Source: Nitrospirota bacterium
GTDB lineage: Bacteria; Nitrospirota; Thermodesulfovibrionia; UBA6902
Assembly: GCA_016214845.1 (NCBI GenBank)
Contig: JACRMS010000033.1
Coordinates: 1 to 64,000 of the forward strand
Reading direction: 5' to 3'
DNA length: 64,000 bases
Positions 7,504-15,125 of this stretch are shown one piece after another (within the stretch, counting starts at the first letter, position 1; every line of letters starts with the position of its first letter). The translations under genes and the position numbers were made by a program. Below the pieces are notes generated by a model. The model saw nothing but the letters and a program-made list of their open reading frames with translations. It was not told where the DNA came from and searched no databases.

Positions 7504-8919
7504 CTAAGCCGTGTGTTTTGGGAAACGGATAACATTTTCATCCTGGCCCGGCCGGCTGGCACCTTGTCTCCTTTCAGTTACCCATATACTGCGTGGAATG
7601 GATTTCGCGTAATGCTTCAGCTCGGCGGCTGTTTCCCCAAGCTTGATCTGATTTATAAGTTCATTCTGCTGCCTGGTAATTACCGCGATTGAGATTGTCA
7701 TTATTGAAAATTGCATCTCAACGTCCTGACGGTTTTTACTGGTGATAAAACCGCGCTTCAGGTCCCCTGTGTCGTAGTATTGCACGATTTTCTTGTCAAA
7801 CCGTTCGATGATCCTCTCGCATACGCCTGCGTAGTTGTTTAACGAAGTTATGAAAACAAAGTCGTCTCCCCCTATATGCCCGATGAAGTCCCCTTGCGTT
7901 CCGGCCTCAGAGACTACTTCTTCTATTATCCTCGCGGCTGCCTTGATCACTTCGCTGCCTCTGGCGTAACTGTAACAGTCATTAAATGCCTTAAAGTTGT
8001 CAAGGTCCACGAAACAGAACGCCGCGCCTGAGCTTGTGGAGAGGCGGTTTGTAATTTCATTTTCTACCGCAATTCCCCCGGGGAGGTGCGTGAGAGGGTT
8101 TGTGTCGAGATATACAGCCTCAAGCCGCTTAAGCCTTTTTGCCATTTCAGTAAATGATTGAGAGAGCTCCCCGAATTCGTCCCTGTTATTGACATCGGAG
8201 ATATATTCAAAATCACCTTCGGATATTTTATGGGCCGCCTGTTTCAATTGAGACACCGAGCGTGAAATATTACGGGTTATCAGCAGGGCCGTGCTGATGC
8301 TCAGTATGATCCCGGCGCCGCACAATATACCCGCTACCCTGAAGGCCGTGGAGCCGATTTGTTCGGTTTTGTGCATTTTCCTGTGCTGAACGCCTTTTGC
8401 CTGAGAAGATACGTCTTTGATAAGGGAGATAATCTCATTCTGTTTCTGCTGGATCTGTCCGTTATAGACTTCTACGGAGGCCGACGAAGAGACTGTAAGG
8501 ACCATGTTGCTGTACTCTTCATGAGCGGACGCGAGACGTTCTAAATATGAATTGTATTCGACTGAAAGGGCGCGGATTTCTCCCAGCATCCTGTTGAATT
8601 CCAGGTTTCTTTCACGGAACAATGCGAGCATCTCGGAACTTTTTAAAATAAAATACCTCCGGGCATACAGTTCCTCGGCGAAAATATTGTCGATCATCCT
8701 GTTAGTTGTTTCAATCACCTGCACGTCTTCGCGGACAATGCTCTCGTTTATCCTGTTCAGCCTCTCAAGGCTTGAAAGGGCAAAGACTGAAATCAAAATA
8801 ATAAGGAATGTAAGGGTAAGGTATCCGTAGAGGATCTTCTTGACAATACTGAGCCGGAACAAATTCTTAAAGAACCCTTTTTTTGAAAAATCCCGGTCTT
8901 TATCTGTTTCAGCACTCAT
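7504..8919 (-). CDS. HAMP-GGDEF nucleotide cyclase, candidate Hypr (cGAMP) type
   Basis: 471 aa from ATG 8919, chosen because AGGAGAG lies upstream. Order: TM helix (28-48), periplasmic helical sensor (50-190), second TM (193-213), HAMP (213-266), GGDEF domain (270-440). The metal-binding FVDLDNFK (Asp305) and the signature GGDDF (350-354) are intact, so catalysis is expected. The RxxD inhibitory site is absent. The residue that contacts guanine in PleD (Asp344, in the GD pair) is Ser322 here (YARGSEVI). The same Asp-to-Ser change marks the Geobacter Hypr GGDEF enzymes that make 3',3'-cyclic AMP-GMP. Product identity remains inference. A coiled-coil lipoprotein gene follows 13 bp downstream. 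Confidence 0.88.
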   Translation of the reverse strand: MSAETDKDRDFSKKGFFKNLFRLSIVKKILYGYLTLTFLIILISVFALSSLERLNRINESIVREDVQVIETTNRMIDNIFAEELYARRYFILKSSEMLALFRERNLEFNRMLGEIRALSVEYNSYLERLASAHEEYSNMVLTVSSSASVEVYNGQIQQKQNEIISLIKDVSSQAKGVQHRKMHKTEQIGSTAFRVAGILCGAGIILSISTALLITRNISRSVSQLKQAAHKISEGDFEYISDVNNRDEFGELSQSFTEMAKRLKRLEAVYLDTNPLTHLPGGIAVENEITNRLSTSSGAAFCFVDLDNFKAFNDCYSYARGSEVIKAAARIIEEVVSEAGTQGDFIGHIGGDDFVFITSLNNYAGVCERIIERFDKKIVQYYDTGDLKRGFITSKNRQDVEMQFSIMTISIAVITRQQNELINQIKLGETAAELKHYAKSIPRSIWVTERRQGASRPGQDENVIRFPKHTA

Positions 8920-8966
8920 TGTTAATAAACTCTCCTGCATATTATAACCTACTTTCACTCAAGCTC

Positions 8967-9010
8967 AAAAAAAATGAGCCGGCCTCTATAGTCGGCTCAT
9001 TATATTTTTT
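8967..9010 (-). terminator. Rho-independent terminator after the DUF1059 gene
   Basis: An 8-bp perfect stem (ATGAGCCG, 8974-8981, with CGGCTCAT, 8993-9000) is flanked by an A-run on the left and a T-run on the right. Read on the minus strand it ends the DUF1059 gene; the symmetric T-runs would allow it to work on both strands. Confidence 0.85.
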
Positions 9011-9026
9011 CGGACATCTCACAGAG

Positions 9027-9191
9027 CTAAGCGGCCTTCATCTTTTCTATTATGTCCTTTTCCTTGACTTTCATATTGTGAATCTTTTCAGCATGTTGCC
9101 GTACAAGCTCTATAATCTCCTTTTCATCGTGGCTCCTTATCATGAAACCACATGTCGGGTCGCATTCAACTTTTTTCAGTGTCTCCGCCAT
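9027..9191 (-). CDS. DUF1059 family small protein
   Basis: A 54-aa gene with a strong ribosome-binding site (AGGAGGTGATC, 5 nt before ATG). The protein has the DUF1059 layout: a Cys-containing start (KKVECDPTCGFMIRS), acidic middle (DEKEIIELVRQHAEKIH) with conserved H-A-x-x-x-H spacing, and a Lys-rich end. The family has no assigned function; the two Cys and two His suggest metal binding. It has its own promoter (9232-9259) and terminator, so it is monocistronic, and it diverges from the hibernation-factor gene. Confidence 0.85.
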   Translation of the reverse strand: MAETLKKVECDPTCGFMIRSHDEKEIIELVRQHAEKIHNMKVKEKDIIEKMKAA

Positions 9192-9231
9192 ACGATCACC
9201 TCCTGTTCACATTGCAACCGTCTCTGATTAA

Positions 9232-9259
9232 AATGTATCACAAATTTCTTCTTTGTCAA
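9232..9259 (-). promoter_or_regulatory. Candidate sigma-70 promoter of the DUF1059 gene
   Basis: On the minus strand TTGACA (9254-9259) and TACATT (9232-9237) are separated by 16 bp. This leaves a leader of about 35 nt containing the strong AGGAGGTGATC ribosome-binding site. Confidence 0.55.
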
Positions 9260-9285
9260 GAAAGTGTATAAGTCAAGACATATGC

Positions 9286-9314
9286 TTGACACGAAGCGGA
9301 TTCGTTGATAGCAT
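9286..9314 (+). promoter_or_regulatory. Candidate promoter giving a leaderless hpf-csp mRNA
   Basis: TTGACA (9286-9291) and TAGCAT (9309-9314) are spaced by exactly 17 bp. Transcription would start near 9320-9322, where the ATG of the hibernation-factor gene begins (9321). No Shine-Dalgarno sequence precedes that ATG, which fits a leaderless transcript. Confidence 0.5.
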
Positions 9315-9320
9315 TTGTTT

Positions 9321-9896
9321 ATGGAAACACCATTGCAAATTGTTTTGCGCGATGTCGATCTCTACAAAGAGAGCCTCGATGAAGAGATCAAAAAATGGTC
9401 TGCCAAGCTTGAAGAATATCATCCCCGGATCATCAGTTGCCGGGTTGTTGTGGAGCGTCCTCACAAGAGCAGCCACAGCGGAAATTTGTTTAAGACCACC
9501 ATAACGTTAAACGTGCCCGACAAGCAGATAGTTGTTAGCCGTGAACACCCTCTTCACCACAGTCATGAAGACATACACGTTGCAGTCCATCACGCCTTTG
9601 ACGATGTTGCGCGCCAGCTTGAAGAGCATTCCTTTATTATGAGCGGCAACATAAAGAGCCATGACCATCTGCCCTATGGAGTGGTCGCTAAACTCTTCCC
9701 CGATGACGGCTACGGTTTCATAGAGGGGTCCGGGGCAAGGGAGATATACTTCCATAAAAACAGCGTGCTCGACGGGTTCGACAAGCTTAAGACCGGCATG
9801 GAAGTCCGCTTTGCTGAAGAGATGGGGGAAAAGGGCCCGCAGGCAAGCACCGTAAAGATCGTCAGGAAAAATCACGCCCGCCACCGCGGGCATTAA
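9321..9896 (+). CDS. HPF/RaiA-like ribosome-associated protein fused to a cold-shock domain
   Basis: 191 aa. Residues 1-110 match the HPF/RaiA fold (LYKESLDEEIKKWSAKLEEY, CRVVVERPHK, FKTTITLNVPDKQIVV, VAVHHAFDDVARQLEEH). This family binds the 30S decoding region and puts ribosomes into a resting state. Residues 118-185 form a CspA-type domain with GVVAKLFPDDGYGFIEG and IYFHKNSVL, the RNP1- and RNP2-like motifs. The fusion suggests a hibernation factor with its own RNA-binding arm. The start is ATG 9321 (TTG at 9315 is also in frame), and the promoter places it at or near the transcript's 5' end. Confidence 0.85.
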   Translation: METPLQIVLRDVDLYKESLDEEIKKWSAKLEEYHPRIISCRVVVERPHKSSHSGNLFKTTITLNVPDKQIVVSREHPLHHSHEDIHVAVHHAFDDVARQLEEHSFIMSGNIKSHDHLPYGVVAKLFPDDGYGFIEGSGAREIYFHKNSVLDGFDKLKTGMEVRFAEEMGEKGPQASTVKIVRKNHARHRGH

Positions 9897-9925
9897 GCCG
9901 GAAACAGATGTTGCTTAACCGCACG

Positions 9926-10492
9926 TCACCACCACGGATAATACGGATAATCATAATAGGGGTAAGGTCTGTAACGATAGTACGGGTAATACGGCGGCGG
10001 GTAATAGTATGGATAATAGTACGGATATCTGTAAGAGCCGGTGTCCCTGTATTCCGGCCACAGGTAAATCTCTTTTATCTCAAAGAGCGGATAAGTGTAT
10101 TCCATTTCACCTATCATGCCTTTTCGTAATCCGATAAACTCCCCTGCGATTGTGACCTCTCTCTTCTCTTTGTAAATGACAGGGTCTAAAAGCTCCTTGC
10201 CCCGGTAAAGCGCGAGAAACCTCCCGTCTTTTGTCCCGAGTGTTCTAAAGTAACCCCTTGTATCTACAGGCACATATATTGACTCTAAGAGAGAGCCTTC
10301 CTTTGTTACCGTTGTCTTCACAATGATGCCGCCGAGGATGAACAGTTTACCTTCGTTGTGAACGGGATTTTCTTTGATATCAGCAAGCTGGAAGTTTACG
10401 ATGCCGCTCCTCATAAGGTCTTCTCTCAGCACCGGCGCGCATGAGATTAATATCAAACTTGCAAGAAAAATTATGAGCAGTTTTGTTTTCAT
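9926..10492 (-). CDS. Slp-family outer-membrane lipoprotein with Tyr/Pro-rich tail
   Basis: 188 aa. A signal peptide with lipobox LISC, then the Slp-type OB-like domain (LREDLMRSGIVNFQLADIKENP, VRNEGK-like VHNEGKLFILGGII, LESIYVPVDTRGYF, FLALYRGKELLDP, REVTIAGEFIG). The last 45 residues are almost only Tyr and Pro with some Arg, a disordered, sticky surface tail. Slp proteins are starvation-inducible lipoproteins of the outer membrane in enterics. The gene is convergent with the hibernation-factor gene, 29 bp apart, and the context fits stress or stationary-phase genes. Confidence 0.82.
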   Translation of the reverse strand: MKTKLLIIFLASLILISCAPVLREDLMRSGIVNFQLADIKENPVHNEGKLFILGGIIVKTTVTKEGSLLESIYVPVDTRGYFRTLGTKDGRFLALYRGKELLDPVIYKEKREVTIAGEFIGLRKGMIGEMEYTYPLFEIKEIYLWPEYRDTGSYRYPYYYPYYYPPPYYPYYRYRPYPYYDYPYYPWW

Positions 10493-10673
10493 TTTATCAC
10501 CACTCTCCTTTTTGTCTCTATATAAAATAGATACTACAAATCCTGAGGGAATGCAAGCGGCGCCGCTCTGCAGCGTGTACTGTTTTGCAGTGTAAAAAAT
10601 TTTCTCCTTGACAAACCATACGATATAATGCCATGCTCACTACAGAATTTTAGAAGTTTTTGCTGTTCTTAAG

Positions 10674-10707
10674 GCCACAAAGACTTTTCTACTTTGTGGC
10701 TTTTTTT
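10674..10707 (+). promoter_or_regulatory. Terminator-like hairpin in the leader of the first cold-shock gene
   Basis: A perfect 9-bp stem (GCCACAAAG, 10674-10682, with CTTTGTGGC, 10692-10700) is followed directly by seven T. The hairpin lies 50 nt before the csp start codon and downstream of a good TATAAT (10624-10629). It could be an attenuator controlling readthrough, or the end of a short separate RNA. The second csp gene has the same layout. Confidence 0.7.
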
Positions 10708-10756
10708 GTATGTTAAGACCTCTGAGATTTCAGTTTAAAAAAAGGAGGTAAAAGAA

Positions 10757-10957
10757 ATGGCTAATGGAACAGTAAAGTGGTTCAATGACGCAAAAGGTTT
10801 TGGCTTTATTGCATGTGAAGACGGAAGTGAAGCATTTGTTCACCACACATCAATCACAGGCAATGGTTTTAAGTCCCTTGCCGAAGGTGAAGCAGTAAGC
10901 TTTGATACCGAAAAAGGCCCGAAAGGCCCCAAGGCAATCAATGTTGTTAAACTGTAA
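10757..10957 (+). CDS. Cold-shock protein (CspA family)
   Basis: 66 aa, one cold-shock domain. RNP1 is KGFGFI and RNP2 is AFVHHTSI; the protein starts [14 protein letters not shown] and ends with the usual KGPKAINV. It binds single-stranded RNA/DNA and acts as an RNA chaperone. AAGGAGGT lies 8 nt before ATG. The leader is about 120 nt long and holds a terminator-like hairpin; a strong terminator follows at 10970. It is 70% or so identical by eye to the second csp at 40630, with the same leader and terminator plan, so the two look like paralogues that kept their regulatory DNA. Confidence 0.96.
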   Translation: MANGTVKWFNDAKGFGFIACEDGSEAFVHHTSITGNGFKSLAEGEAVSFDTEKGPKGPKAINVVKL

Positions 10958-10969
10958 TTGACACGCTAA

Positions 10970-11005
10970 ATCCCCCTTGCTCCTGAGCAGGGGGGATTTT
11001 TATTT
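10970..11005 (+). terminator. Terminator after the first csp gene
   Basis: TCCCCCTTGCT pairs with AGCAGGGGGGA (one bulged or offset base) followed by TTTTTATTTTT. The downstream gene has its own ribosome-binding site starting right after the T-run. Confidence 0.85.
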
Positions 11006-11017
11006 TTGGAGGTCAAC

Positions 11018-11392
11018 ATGGCGCACAGAAATAATTATGCCGCAACAATGGAATTAAAGAAGCAGATCAATCTTGCTGCCGGTTTGGTTTCGGACCGTTT
11101 CCCCGCTGTATCGGACATAGTAATCCACATGACGTATTATCGCAAAGCTGCAAATCCCGTCCTTATGGTCCGTACTTTAAATCTCTTTCCGAGCTCTTAT
11201 GCCCTTTTCAAGATGGACTGCATGACAAGGGGCTGTGACGGAGGCGGGTTCGACTTATCTTCAGTAGTCGCAGGTATGGTCAAAACACATAAGAAAGCGA
11301 AAAAAGGAGCCATCGTCTGTCACGGCAACATCGATACTCAAGCCTCCGACCATGCAAGGATCGAGTATGAGGCCGTAATAAAGTATAAATAA
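11018..11392 (+). CDS. Conserved-looking hypothetical protein
   Basis: 124 aa from ATG 11018, with GGAGGT 4 nt upstream. No family recognised. The sequence alternates strands and helices (DRFPAVSDIVIHMTYYRK, PVLMVRTLNLFPSSYALFKMDC), then a Cys/Gly segment (CMTRGCDGGGFDLSSVVAGMV) and a Lys-rich loop (KTHKKAKKG), ending IEYEAVIKYK. The compact alpha/beta pattern with a C-x-x-x-x-C pair could bind metal, but this is a guess. It follows the csp terminator closely, so it is either expressed by readthrough or from a promoter within csp. The frame stays open for 59 further codons after its TAA. Confidence 0.65.
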   Translation: MAHRNNYAATMELKKQINLAAGLVSDRFPAVSDIVIHMTYYRKAANPVLMVRTLNLFPSSYALFKMDCMTRGCDGGGFDLSSVVAGMVKTHKKAKKGAIVCHGNIDTQASDHARIEYEAVIKYK

Positions 11393-11572
11393 GCATCAAA
11401 AGACAACTATTTATTTATCCCCTTCTCTTTGGAATCCTTCCCCAATGAGTTCCTTCCCCATATCAAAAAAAGATCAAAGAATTACCTTGCAAGCAAAAAA
11501 CCGTTTGTGTTATCTTTTGATGGGAATAACCAAAAACATGAACTTCGTAGCCTTATAAACCACATACGATGA
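11393..11572 (+). other. Start-less open frame overlapping the nuclease start (possible gene remnant)
   Basis: In the same frame as the preceding gene, immediately after its TAA, 59 sense codons remain open to TGA at 11570-11572. The end reads protein-like (SKNYLASKKPFVLSFDGNNQ), and its TGA overlaps the ATG of the nuclease gene as ATGA, the usual arrangement of translationally coupled genes. No ATG or ribosome-binding site is present. It may be the 3' stub of a deleted upstream partner, or chance in AT-rich DNA. Confidence 0.25.
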
Positions 11573-12546
11573 ATATTGACAGATCAGAATCAGGAAACAT
11601 TTCCAATATTTTTCTTAAGGGACAACAATTGCTTAAGGGCGAAGGCTGGCCTTATTTCGATGGAGAATTGTGGTATATTCCCAAAAGTCTGATTAGTGAT
11701 ATCCTTATCAAGGACTTACCTGAAGATGCTATATTTAAACCTTGCAACTCCATTGAGGATCATAATATTTTAATGGACCGAATTGTATTTTGCATACGAA
11801 ATATTGGAAATAATAAAGTTAAAATTTCGTATGAGGATAATGGTACTGGGAAATTATTTGATAGGCGAATTGGTCTCAAACCTTATATGGAAGCAAAAAG
11901 GGATGCAGTAAAAGAAAGACAGCTTGAATTAGGAGATTTAGCTATTGAAAAATACAAGGATGATGGACGATGGATTCTGTTAAGTTACTCAACTGAAATA
12001 GAGGCAGAAAATTTATCAACAGTCATTGAACTTGCAGAACAAATTTACTCTGAAATTGAAGGAACAGTCGAAACCTCTCTTGGTAGTCAATCACTTTCAA
12101 TAGAAAACATTGAAGACGAGAAACATTTCTCTCTTCATATTGTTCTTCCTATTCTGAGAAAGCTTGGCTTTACAAATATCCGATACAATCACGGCAAAAG
12201 AGAATATGGTAAAGATATAGTTTTTGCAAGGCATACTGAATTCCTCGACACTGAGTATTGGGCTGCACAAGTCAAATTCGGGGACGTTTCAGGTGGAGCA
12301 GATTCAGACATCGATAAAATCATCGGTCAAGCTGAAGATGCATTTAAGATGCCTTTTTATGACATATACAGTCGTCGCAAACAAAGGATTTCAAAACTTG
12401 CAATAATTATTAGCGGTAAATTTACGGAGAACGCTACTGAAAAAATTTGCGAAAAAATTGAAAGCCATTCTTTAAAGAACAATCTAATATTTGTAGACAG
12501 AGATAGATTGGTAAATTTTGCAGAAACATTAAGAAACAAAGGCTAA
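11569..12546 (+). CDS. Mrr-like PD-(D/E)XK nuclease with unknown N-terminal domain
   Basis: 325 aa. The C-terminal 150 residues fit a restriction-endonuclease-like fold: a helix (HFSLHIVLPILRKLGF), NIRYNHGKREYGKDIVF holding an acidic catalytic Asp (GKD), then YWAAQVKFGDVSGG with the Q-x-K motif of Mrr-like enzymes, followed by QAEDAF and a strand/helix end (LAIIISGKFTENA). The N-terminal 170 residues are unrecognised. The gene is much more AT-rich than its neighbours Tex and csp, suggesting transfer. No methyltransferase or other defence gene is adjacent. A defence or DNA-quality role is possible but unproven. Its start overlaps the stop of a start-less frame (ATGA). Confidence 0.7.
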   Translation: MNIDRSESGNISNIFLKGQQLLKGEGWPYFDGELWYIPKSLISDILIKDLPEDAIFKPCNSIEDHNILMDRIVFCIRNIGNNKVKISYEDNGTGKLFDRRIGLKPYMEAKRDAVKERQLELGDLAIEKYKDDGRWILLSYSTEIEAENLSTVIELAEQIYSEIEGTVETSLGSQSLSIENIEDEKHFSLHIVLPILRKLGFTNIRYNHGKREYGKDIVFARHTEFLDTEYWAAQVKFGDVSGGADSDIDKIIGQAEDAFKMPFYDIYSRRKQRISKLAIIISGKFTENATEKICEKIESHSLKNNLIFVDRDRLVNFAETLRNKG

Positions 12547-12603
12547 CCTTCTAATGCTTCCTGCTGTCAAGGTTAGAGAAAGTCCAATAGCACAAAAAAG
12601 CCT

Positions 12604-14925
12604 TCAGTCTCTCTTCTTTTTAAACGCCTCGTAAAAAGGATTGCCTGCGTACGGTGAAGGTCTTTCTTTTTTACCTGCCGCGCCATGCTTCCGGTCTTTC
12701 TCACTTACGTGCTTACGCTCTTTAGCGCTTTCAGTCTTCCTGTCTTCCGCGCTCTTTTGGACTTCTGCACTTTTGTGCTTTTGCTCTTCTTTCTGTCCGC
12801 TCTTCATCGAGAGTGCAGTGCGTTTTCTCTGCAGGTCCACTTCGAGTACGGTGACAGTGACCTTCTGATGCACCTTCACAACGTCTGACGGGTTTCTCAC
12901 GAAACGGTCTGACAGTTCGCTGATGTGAACAAGTCCGTCCTGGTGGACGCCGATGTCCACGAAGGCGCCGAAGGCGGTGATGTTCGTGACGATGCCGGGC
13001 AGTTTCATTCCGGGTTTTACGTCTTCTATTTTTGCCACACCTTCGGCAAAACCGAAGACCTCAAACTGCTCTCTCGGGTCGCGTCCCGGTTTGGCGAGCT
13101 CGGCCATGATGTCGCTTAATGTGGGCATCCCGACGGTGTCTGTGACGTACCGCGACAGGTCGATCTTTTTTCTGAGTCCCTCATCTTTCATAAGGCCGTC
13201 CAAAGAGCAGCCGATATCTTTTGCCATGGCGTCAACGATGTGATAGGTTTCGGGATGGACCGCGCTCCGGTCGAGCGGGTTTTCACCATCGCGTATGCGG
13301 AGAAATCCTGCCGCCTGCTCAAATGCTTTTGGCCCGAGGCGGGGAACGCTCCTCAGCTCCTCGCGCGATTTGAATGGGCCGTGCTCGTTCCTGAAATCCA
13401 CGATGCCCTTTGCAAGCTGAGGCCCTAAGCCTGAGACATAGGTCAGGAGCTGTTTGCTCGCTGTGTTCACTTCAACGCCGACGCCGTTGACGCAGCTTAC
13501 GACCACGTCATCAAGGCTCTTCTTCAACGCGGTCTGGTCCACATCGTGCTGGTACTGCCCTACCCCGATTGACTTGGCATCTATTTTTACCAATTCGGCA
13601 AGCGGGTCTATAAGCCGCCGGCCGATAGAAACAGAACCGCGGACCGTTACATCATAATCCGGAAATTCCTCACGCGCGACATCGGATGCGGAATATATTG
13701 AAGCTCCGCTTTCATTCACCATGACAATGATGATCTCTGCGGGAAGCGCAAGCCCTCTGATAAAAGTCTCCGTCTCTCTTCCCGCGGTGCCGTTTCCAAT
13801 TGCAATCGCTTCAATGCTGAAACGTTTACACAAGTCCCTTATATTTTCAGCGGACTCCGAAACTCCTTTTTCAGAAAAGTGGGGATTAATGACGTCGTTG
13901 TGGAGCAGTTTTCCCTGACGGTCGAGGCAGACGACCTTGCACCCCGTTCTGAAACCGGGGTCAATGGCGAGGATGTTCTTCCCGCCAAGCGGCGGCGCAA
14001 GCAGAAGCTGTCTCAGGTTCTCGACAAAAACGCGAATGGCCTCAACATCCGCCCGCTTCTTTGCGGCAAGGCGTGTCTCAGCCTCCATAGAGGAAGAGAG
14101 CAGCCGCTTGAAGCTGTCATGGACAGCGGCCTTCACCTGCTCTGAGGCAGGATTATTTCCCTTTAAGAAAAGCTCTTCGAGCAATACGAGCGCCTCATCT
14201 TCCGGCGGAGTTATGCGCATGATGAGAAAGCCCTCGCTCTCTCCGCGCCTGATGGCAAGTATCCTGTGCGAAGGCGCCTTTGATACAGGCTCCTCCCATT
14301 CATAATAGTCTTTGTATTTTATCCCCTCTTCCTCTTTACCGGTGATAACTTTTGAACGCATGACGCCCTTGACCGAAAAAAGTTCACGCATCTTTTCTCG
14401 CGCGCGCTGGTCTTCGCTCACCCATTCTGCAATAATGTCCCGCGCCCCGGCAAGCGCCTCTTCAACGGTTGCAACTCCCTTTTCAGCGTCTATGAATGCA
14501 GCGGCTTCTGTCTCCGGGATTATTTCGCCCTGTTCAAATATCATTAACGCGAGAGGCTCAAGCCCCTTTTCCTTTGCAACAGTTGCACGCGTGCGGCGTT
14601 TGGGACGGAAGGGGAGGTAGATGTCTTCAAGCACAGTAAGCGATTCAGCGCCCTCGATCTTTACCTTTAACTCGTCAGTGAGCAGTCCCCGTTCTTCCAG
14701 GGATTTGACAATGGCCTCACGCCGCTTATCAAGCTCTCTTAACTGTTCAAGCCTGTCTCTTATCGCGGCAACAGCAACCTCATCAAGACTGCCTGTCGCC
14801 TCTTTCCTGTACCGTGAGATAAAGGGCACAGTAGACCCTTCATCAAGCAGCCCGGCAGTCGCCTTGACCTGTGACGGCTTAATATTAAGTTCCTTCGCGA
14901 TTATGGAAATATGTAATTCGTTCAT
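12604..14925 (-). CDS. tex: Tex-family S1 RNA-binding transcription accessory protein
   Basis: 773 aa from ATG 14925, preceded by GAGGAGA. Domain order: N-terminal helical Tex region (ISIIAKELNIKPSQVKATAGLLDEGSTVPFISRYRKEATG), YqgF/RNase H-like core (LAIDPGFRTGCKVVCLD), helix-hairpin-helix (LTYVSGLGPQLAKGIVDFR; LRSVPRLGPKAFEQAAGFLRI), and S1 domain (PGIVTNITAFGAFVDIGVHQDGLVHISELS). After the S1 domain there is an unusual charged tail (KSAEVQKSAEDRKTESAKER) encoded by a tandem DNA repeat of AAAAG/AGAAG words, ending NPFYEAFKKKRD. Tex proteins bind nucleic acid and affect transcription; the exact role here is unknown. Confidence 0.95.
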   Translation of the reverse strand: MNELHISIIAKELNIKPSQVKATAGLLDEGSTVPFISRYRKEATGSLDEVAVAAIRDRLEQLRELDKRREAIVKSLEERGLLTDELKVKIEGAESLTVLEDIYLPFRPKRRTRATVAKEKGLEPLALMIFEQGEIIPETEAAAFIDAEKGVATVEEALAGARDIIAEWVSEDQRAREKMRELFSVKGVMRSKVITGKEEEGIKYKDYYEWEEPVSKAPSHRILAIRRGESEGFLIMRITPPEDEALVLLEELFLKGNNPASEQVKAAVHDSFKRLLSSSMEAETRLAAKKRADVEAIRVFVENLRQLLLAPPLGGKNILAIDPGFRTGCKVVCLDRQGKLLHNDVINPHFSEKGVSESAENIRDLCKRFSIEAIAIGNGTAGRETETFIRGLALPAEIIIVMVNESGASIYSASDVAREEFPDYDVTVRGSVSIGRRLIDPLAELVKIDAKSIGVGQYQHDVDQTALKKSLDDVVVSCVNGVGVEVNTASKQLLTYVSGLGPQLAKGIVDFRNEHGPFKSREELRSVPRLGPKAFEQAAGFLRIRDGENPLDRSAVHPETYHIVDAMAKDIGCSLDGLMKDEGLRKKIDLSRYVTDTVGMPTLSDIMAELAKPGRDPREQFEVFGFAEGVAKIEDVKPGMKLPGIVTNITAFGAFVDIGVHQDGLVHISELSDRFVRNPSDVVKVHQKVTVTVLEVDLQRKRTALSMKSGQKEEQKHKSAEVQKSAEDRKTESAKERKHVSEKDRKHGAAGKKERPSPYAGNPFYEAFKKKRD
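12690..12795 (-). repeat. Tandem repeat tract encoding the Tex tail
   Basis: On the minus strand, words such as CACAAAAG, TGCAGAAG, TCCAAAAG follow one another with an 8-bp step, then degenerate toward GAAAGCGC and GAGCGTAAGC. The same word family occurs without coding at 30995-31042 and 32243-32290, so this is a dispersed repeat inside a gene, not ordinary Lys/Glu-rich coding sequence. Confidence 0.7.
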
Positions 14926-14949
14926 CTTCTCCTCAAATATATTTATTAA

Positions 14950-15112
14950 CCACAGAGGCACGGAGACACGGAGAAACAGAAAGAGAAATTTCATCCGCAG
15001 ATTTCGCAGATGACAAAGATAGAAAACTCTCTAATAAATCTGTGTACATCTGTGCAATCTGTGGATTATTTTTTTATTTTTCTCATTTCTCAGTGTCTCT
15101 GTGACTCTGTGG
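14950..15112. repeat. Long intergenic palindromic repeat (CACAGAG / CGCAGAT words)
   Basis: Outer arms 14950-14976 and 15086-15112 are 24/27 complementary (CCACAGAGGCACGGAGACAC type). Inner arms 14993-15012 and 15047-15066 are 17/20 complementary (ATCCGCAGATTTCGCAGATG). The whole 163 bp can fold into one long nested hairpin. It lies between tex and the helicase gene, both on the minus strand. Similar repeats are widespread in unrelated bacterial genomes. Confidence 0.85.
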
Positions 15113-15125
15113 TATATTCTCTTTC

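Noticed and set aside
10608-10629. TTGACA plus TATAAT before the first cold-shock gene as a consensus promoter
   Set aside because: The two hexamers are only 10 bp apart, so they cannot work together. The TATAAT may still be a -10 box with a poor -35.
14926-14994. Extended Tex N-terminus (MKFLFLFLRVSVPL...)
   Set aside because: These codons come from the CACAGAG repeat; ATG 14925 has a good GAGGAGA site and matches the family start.
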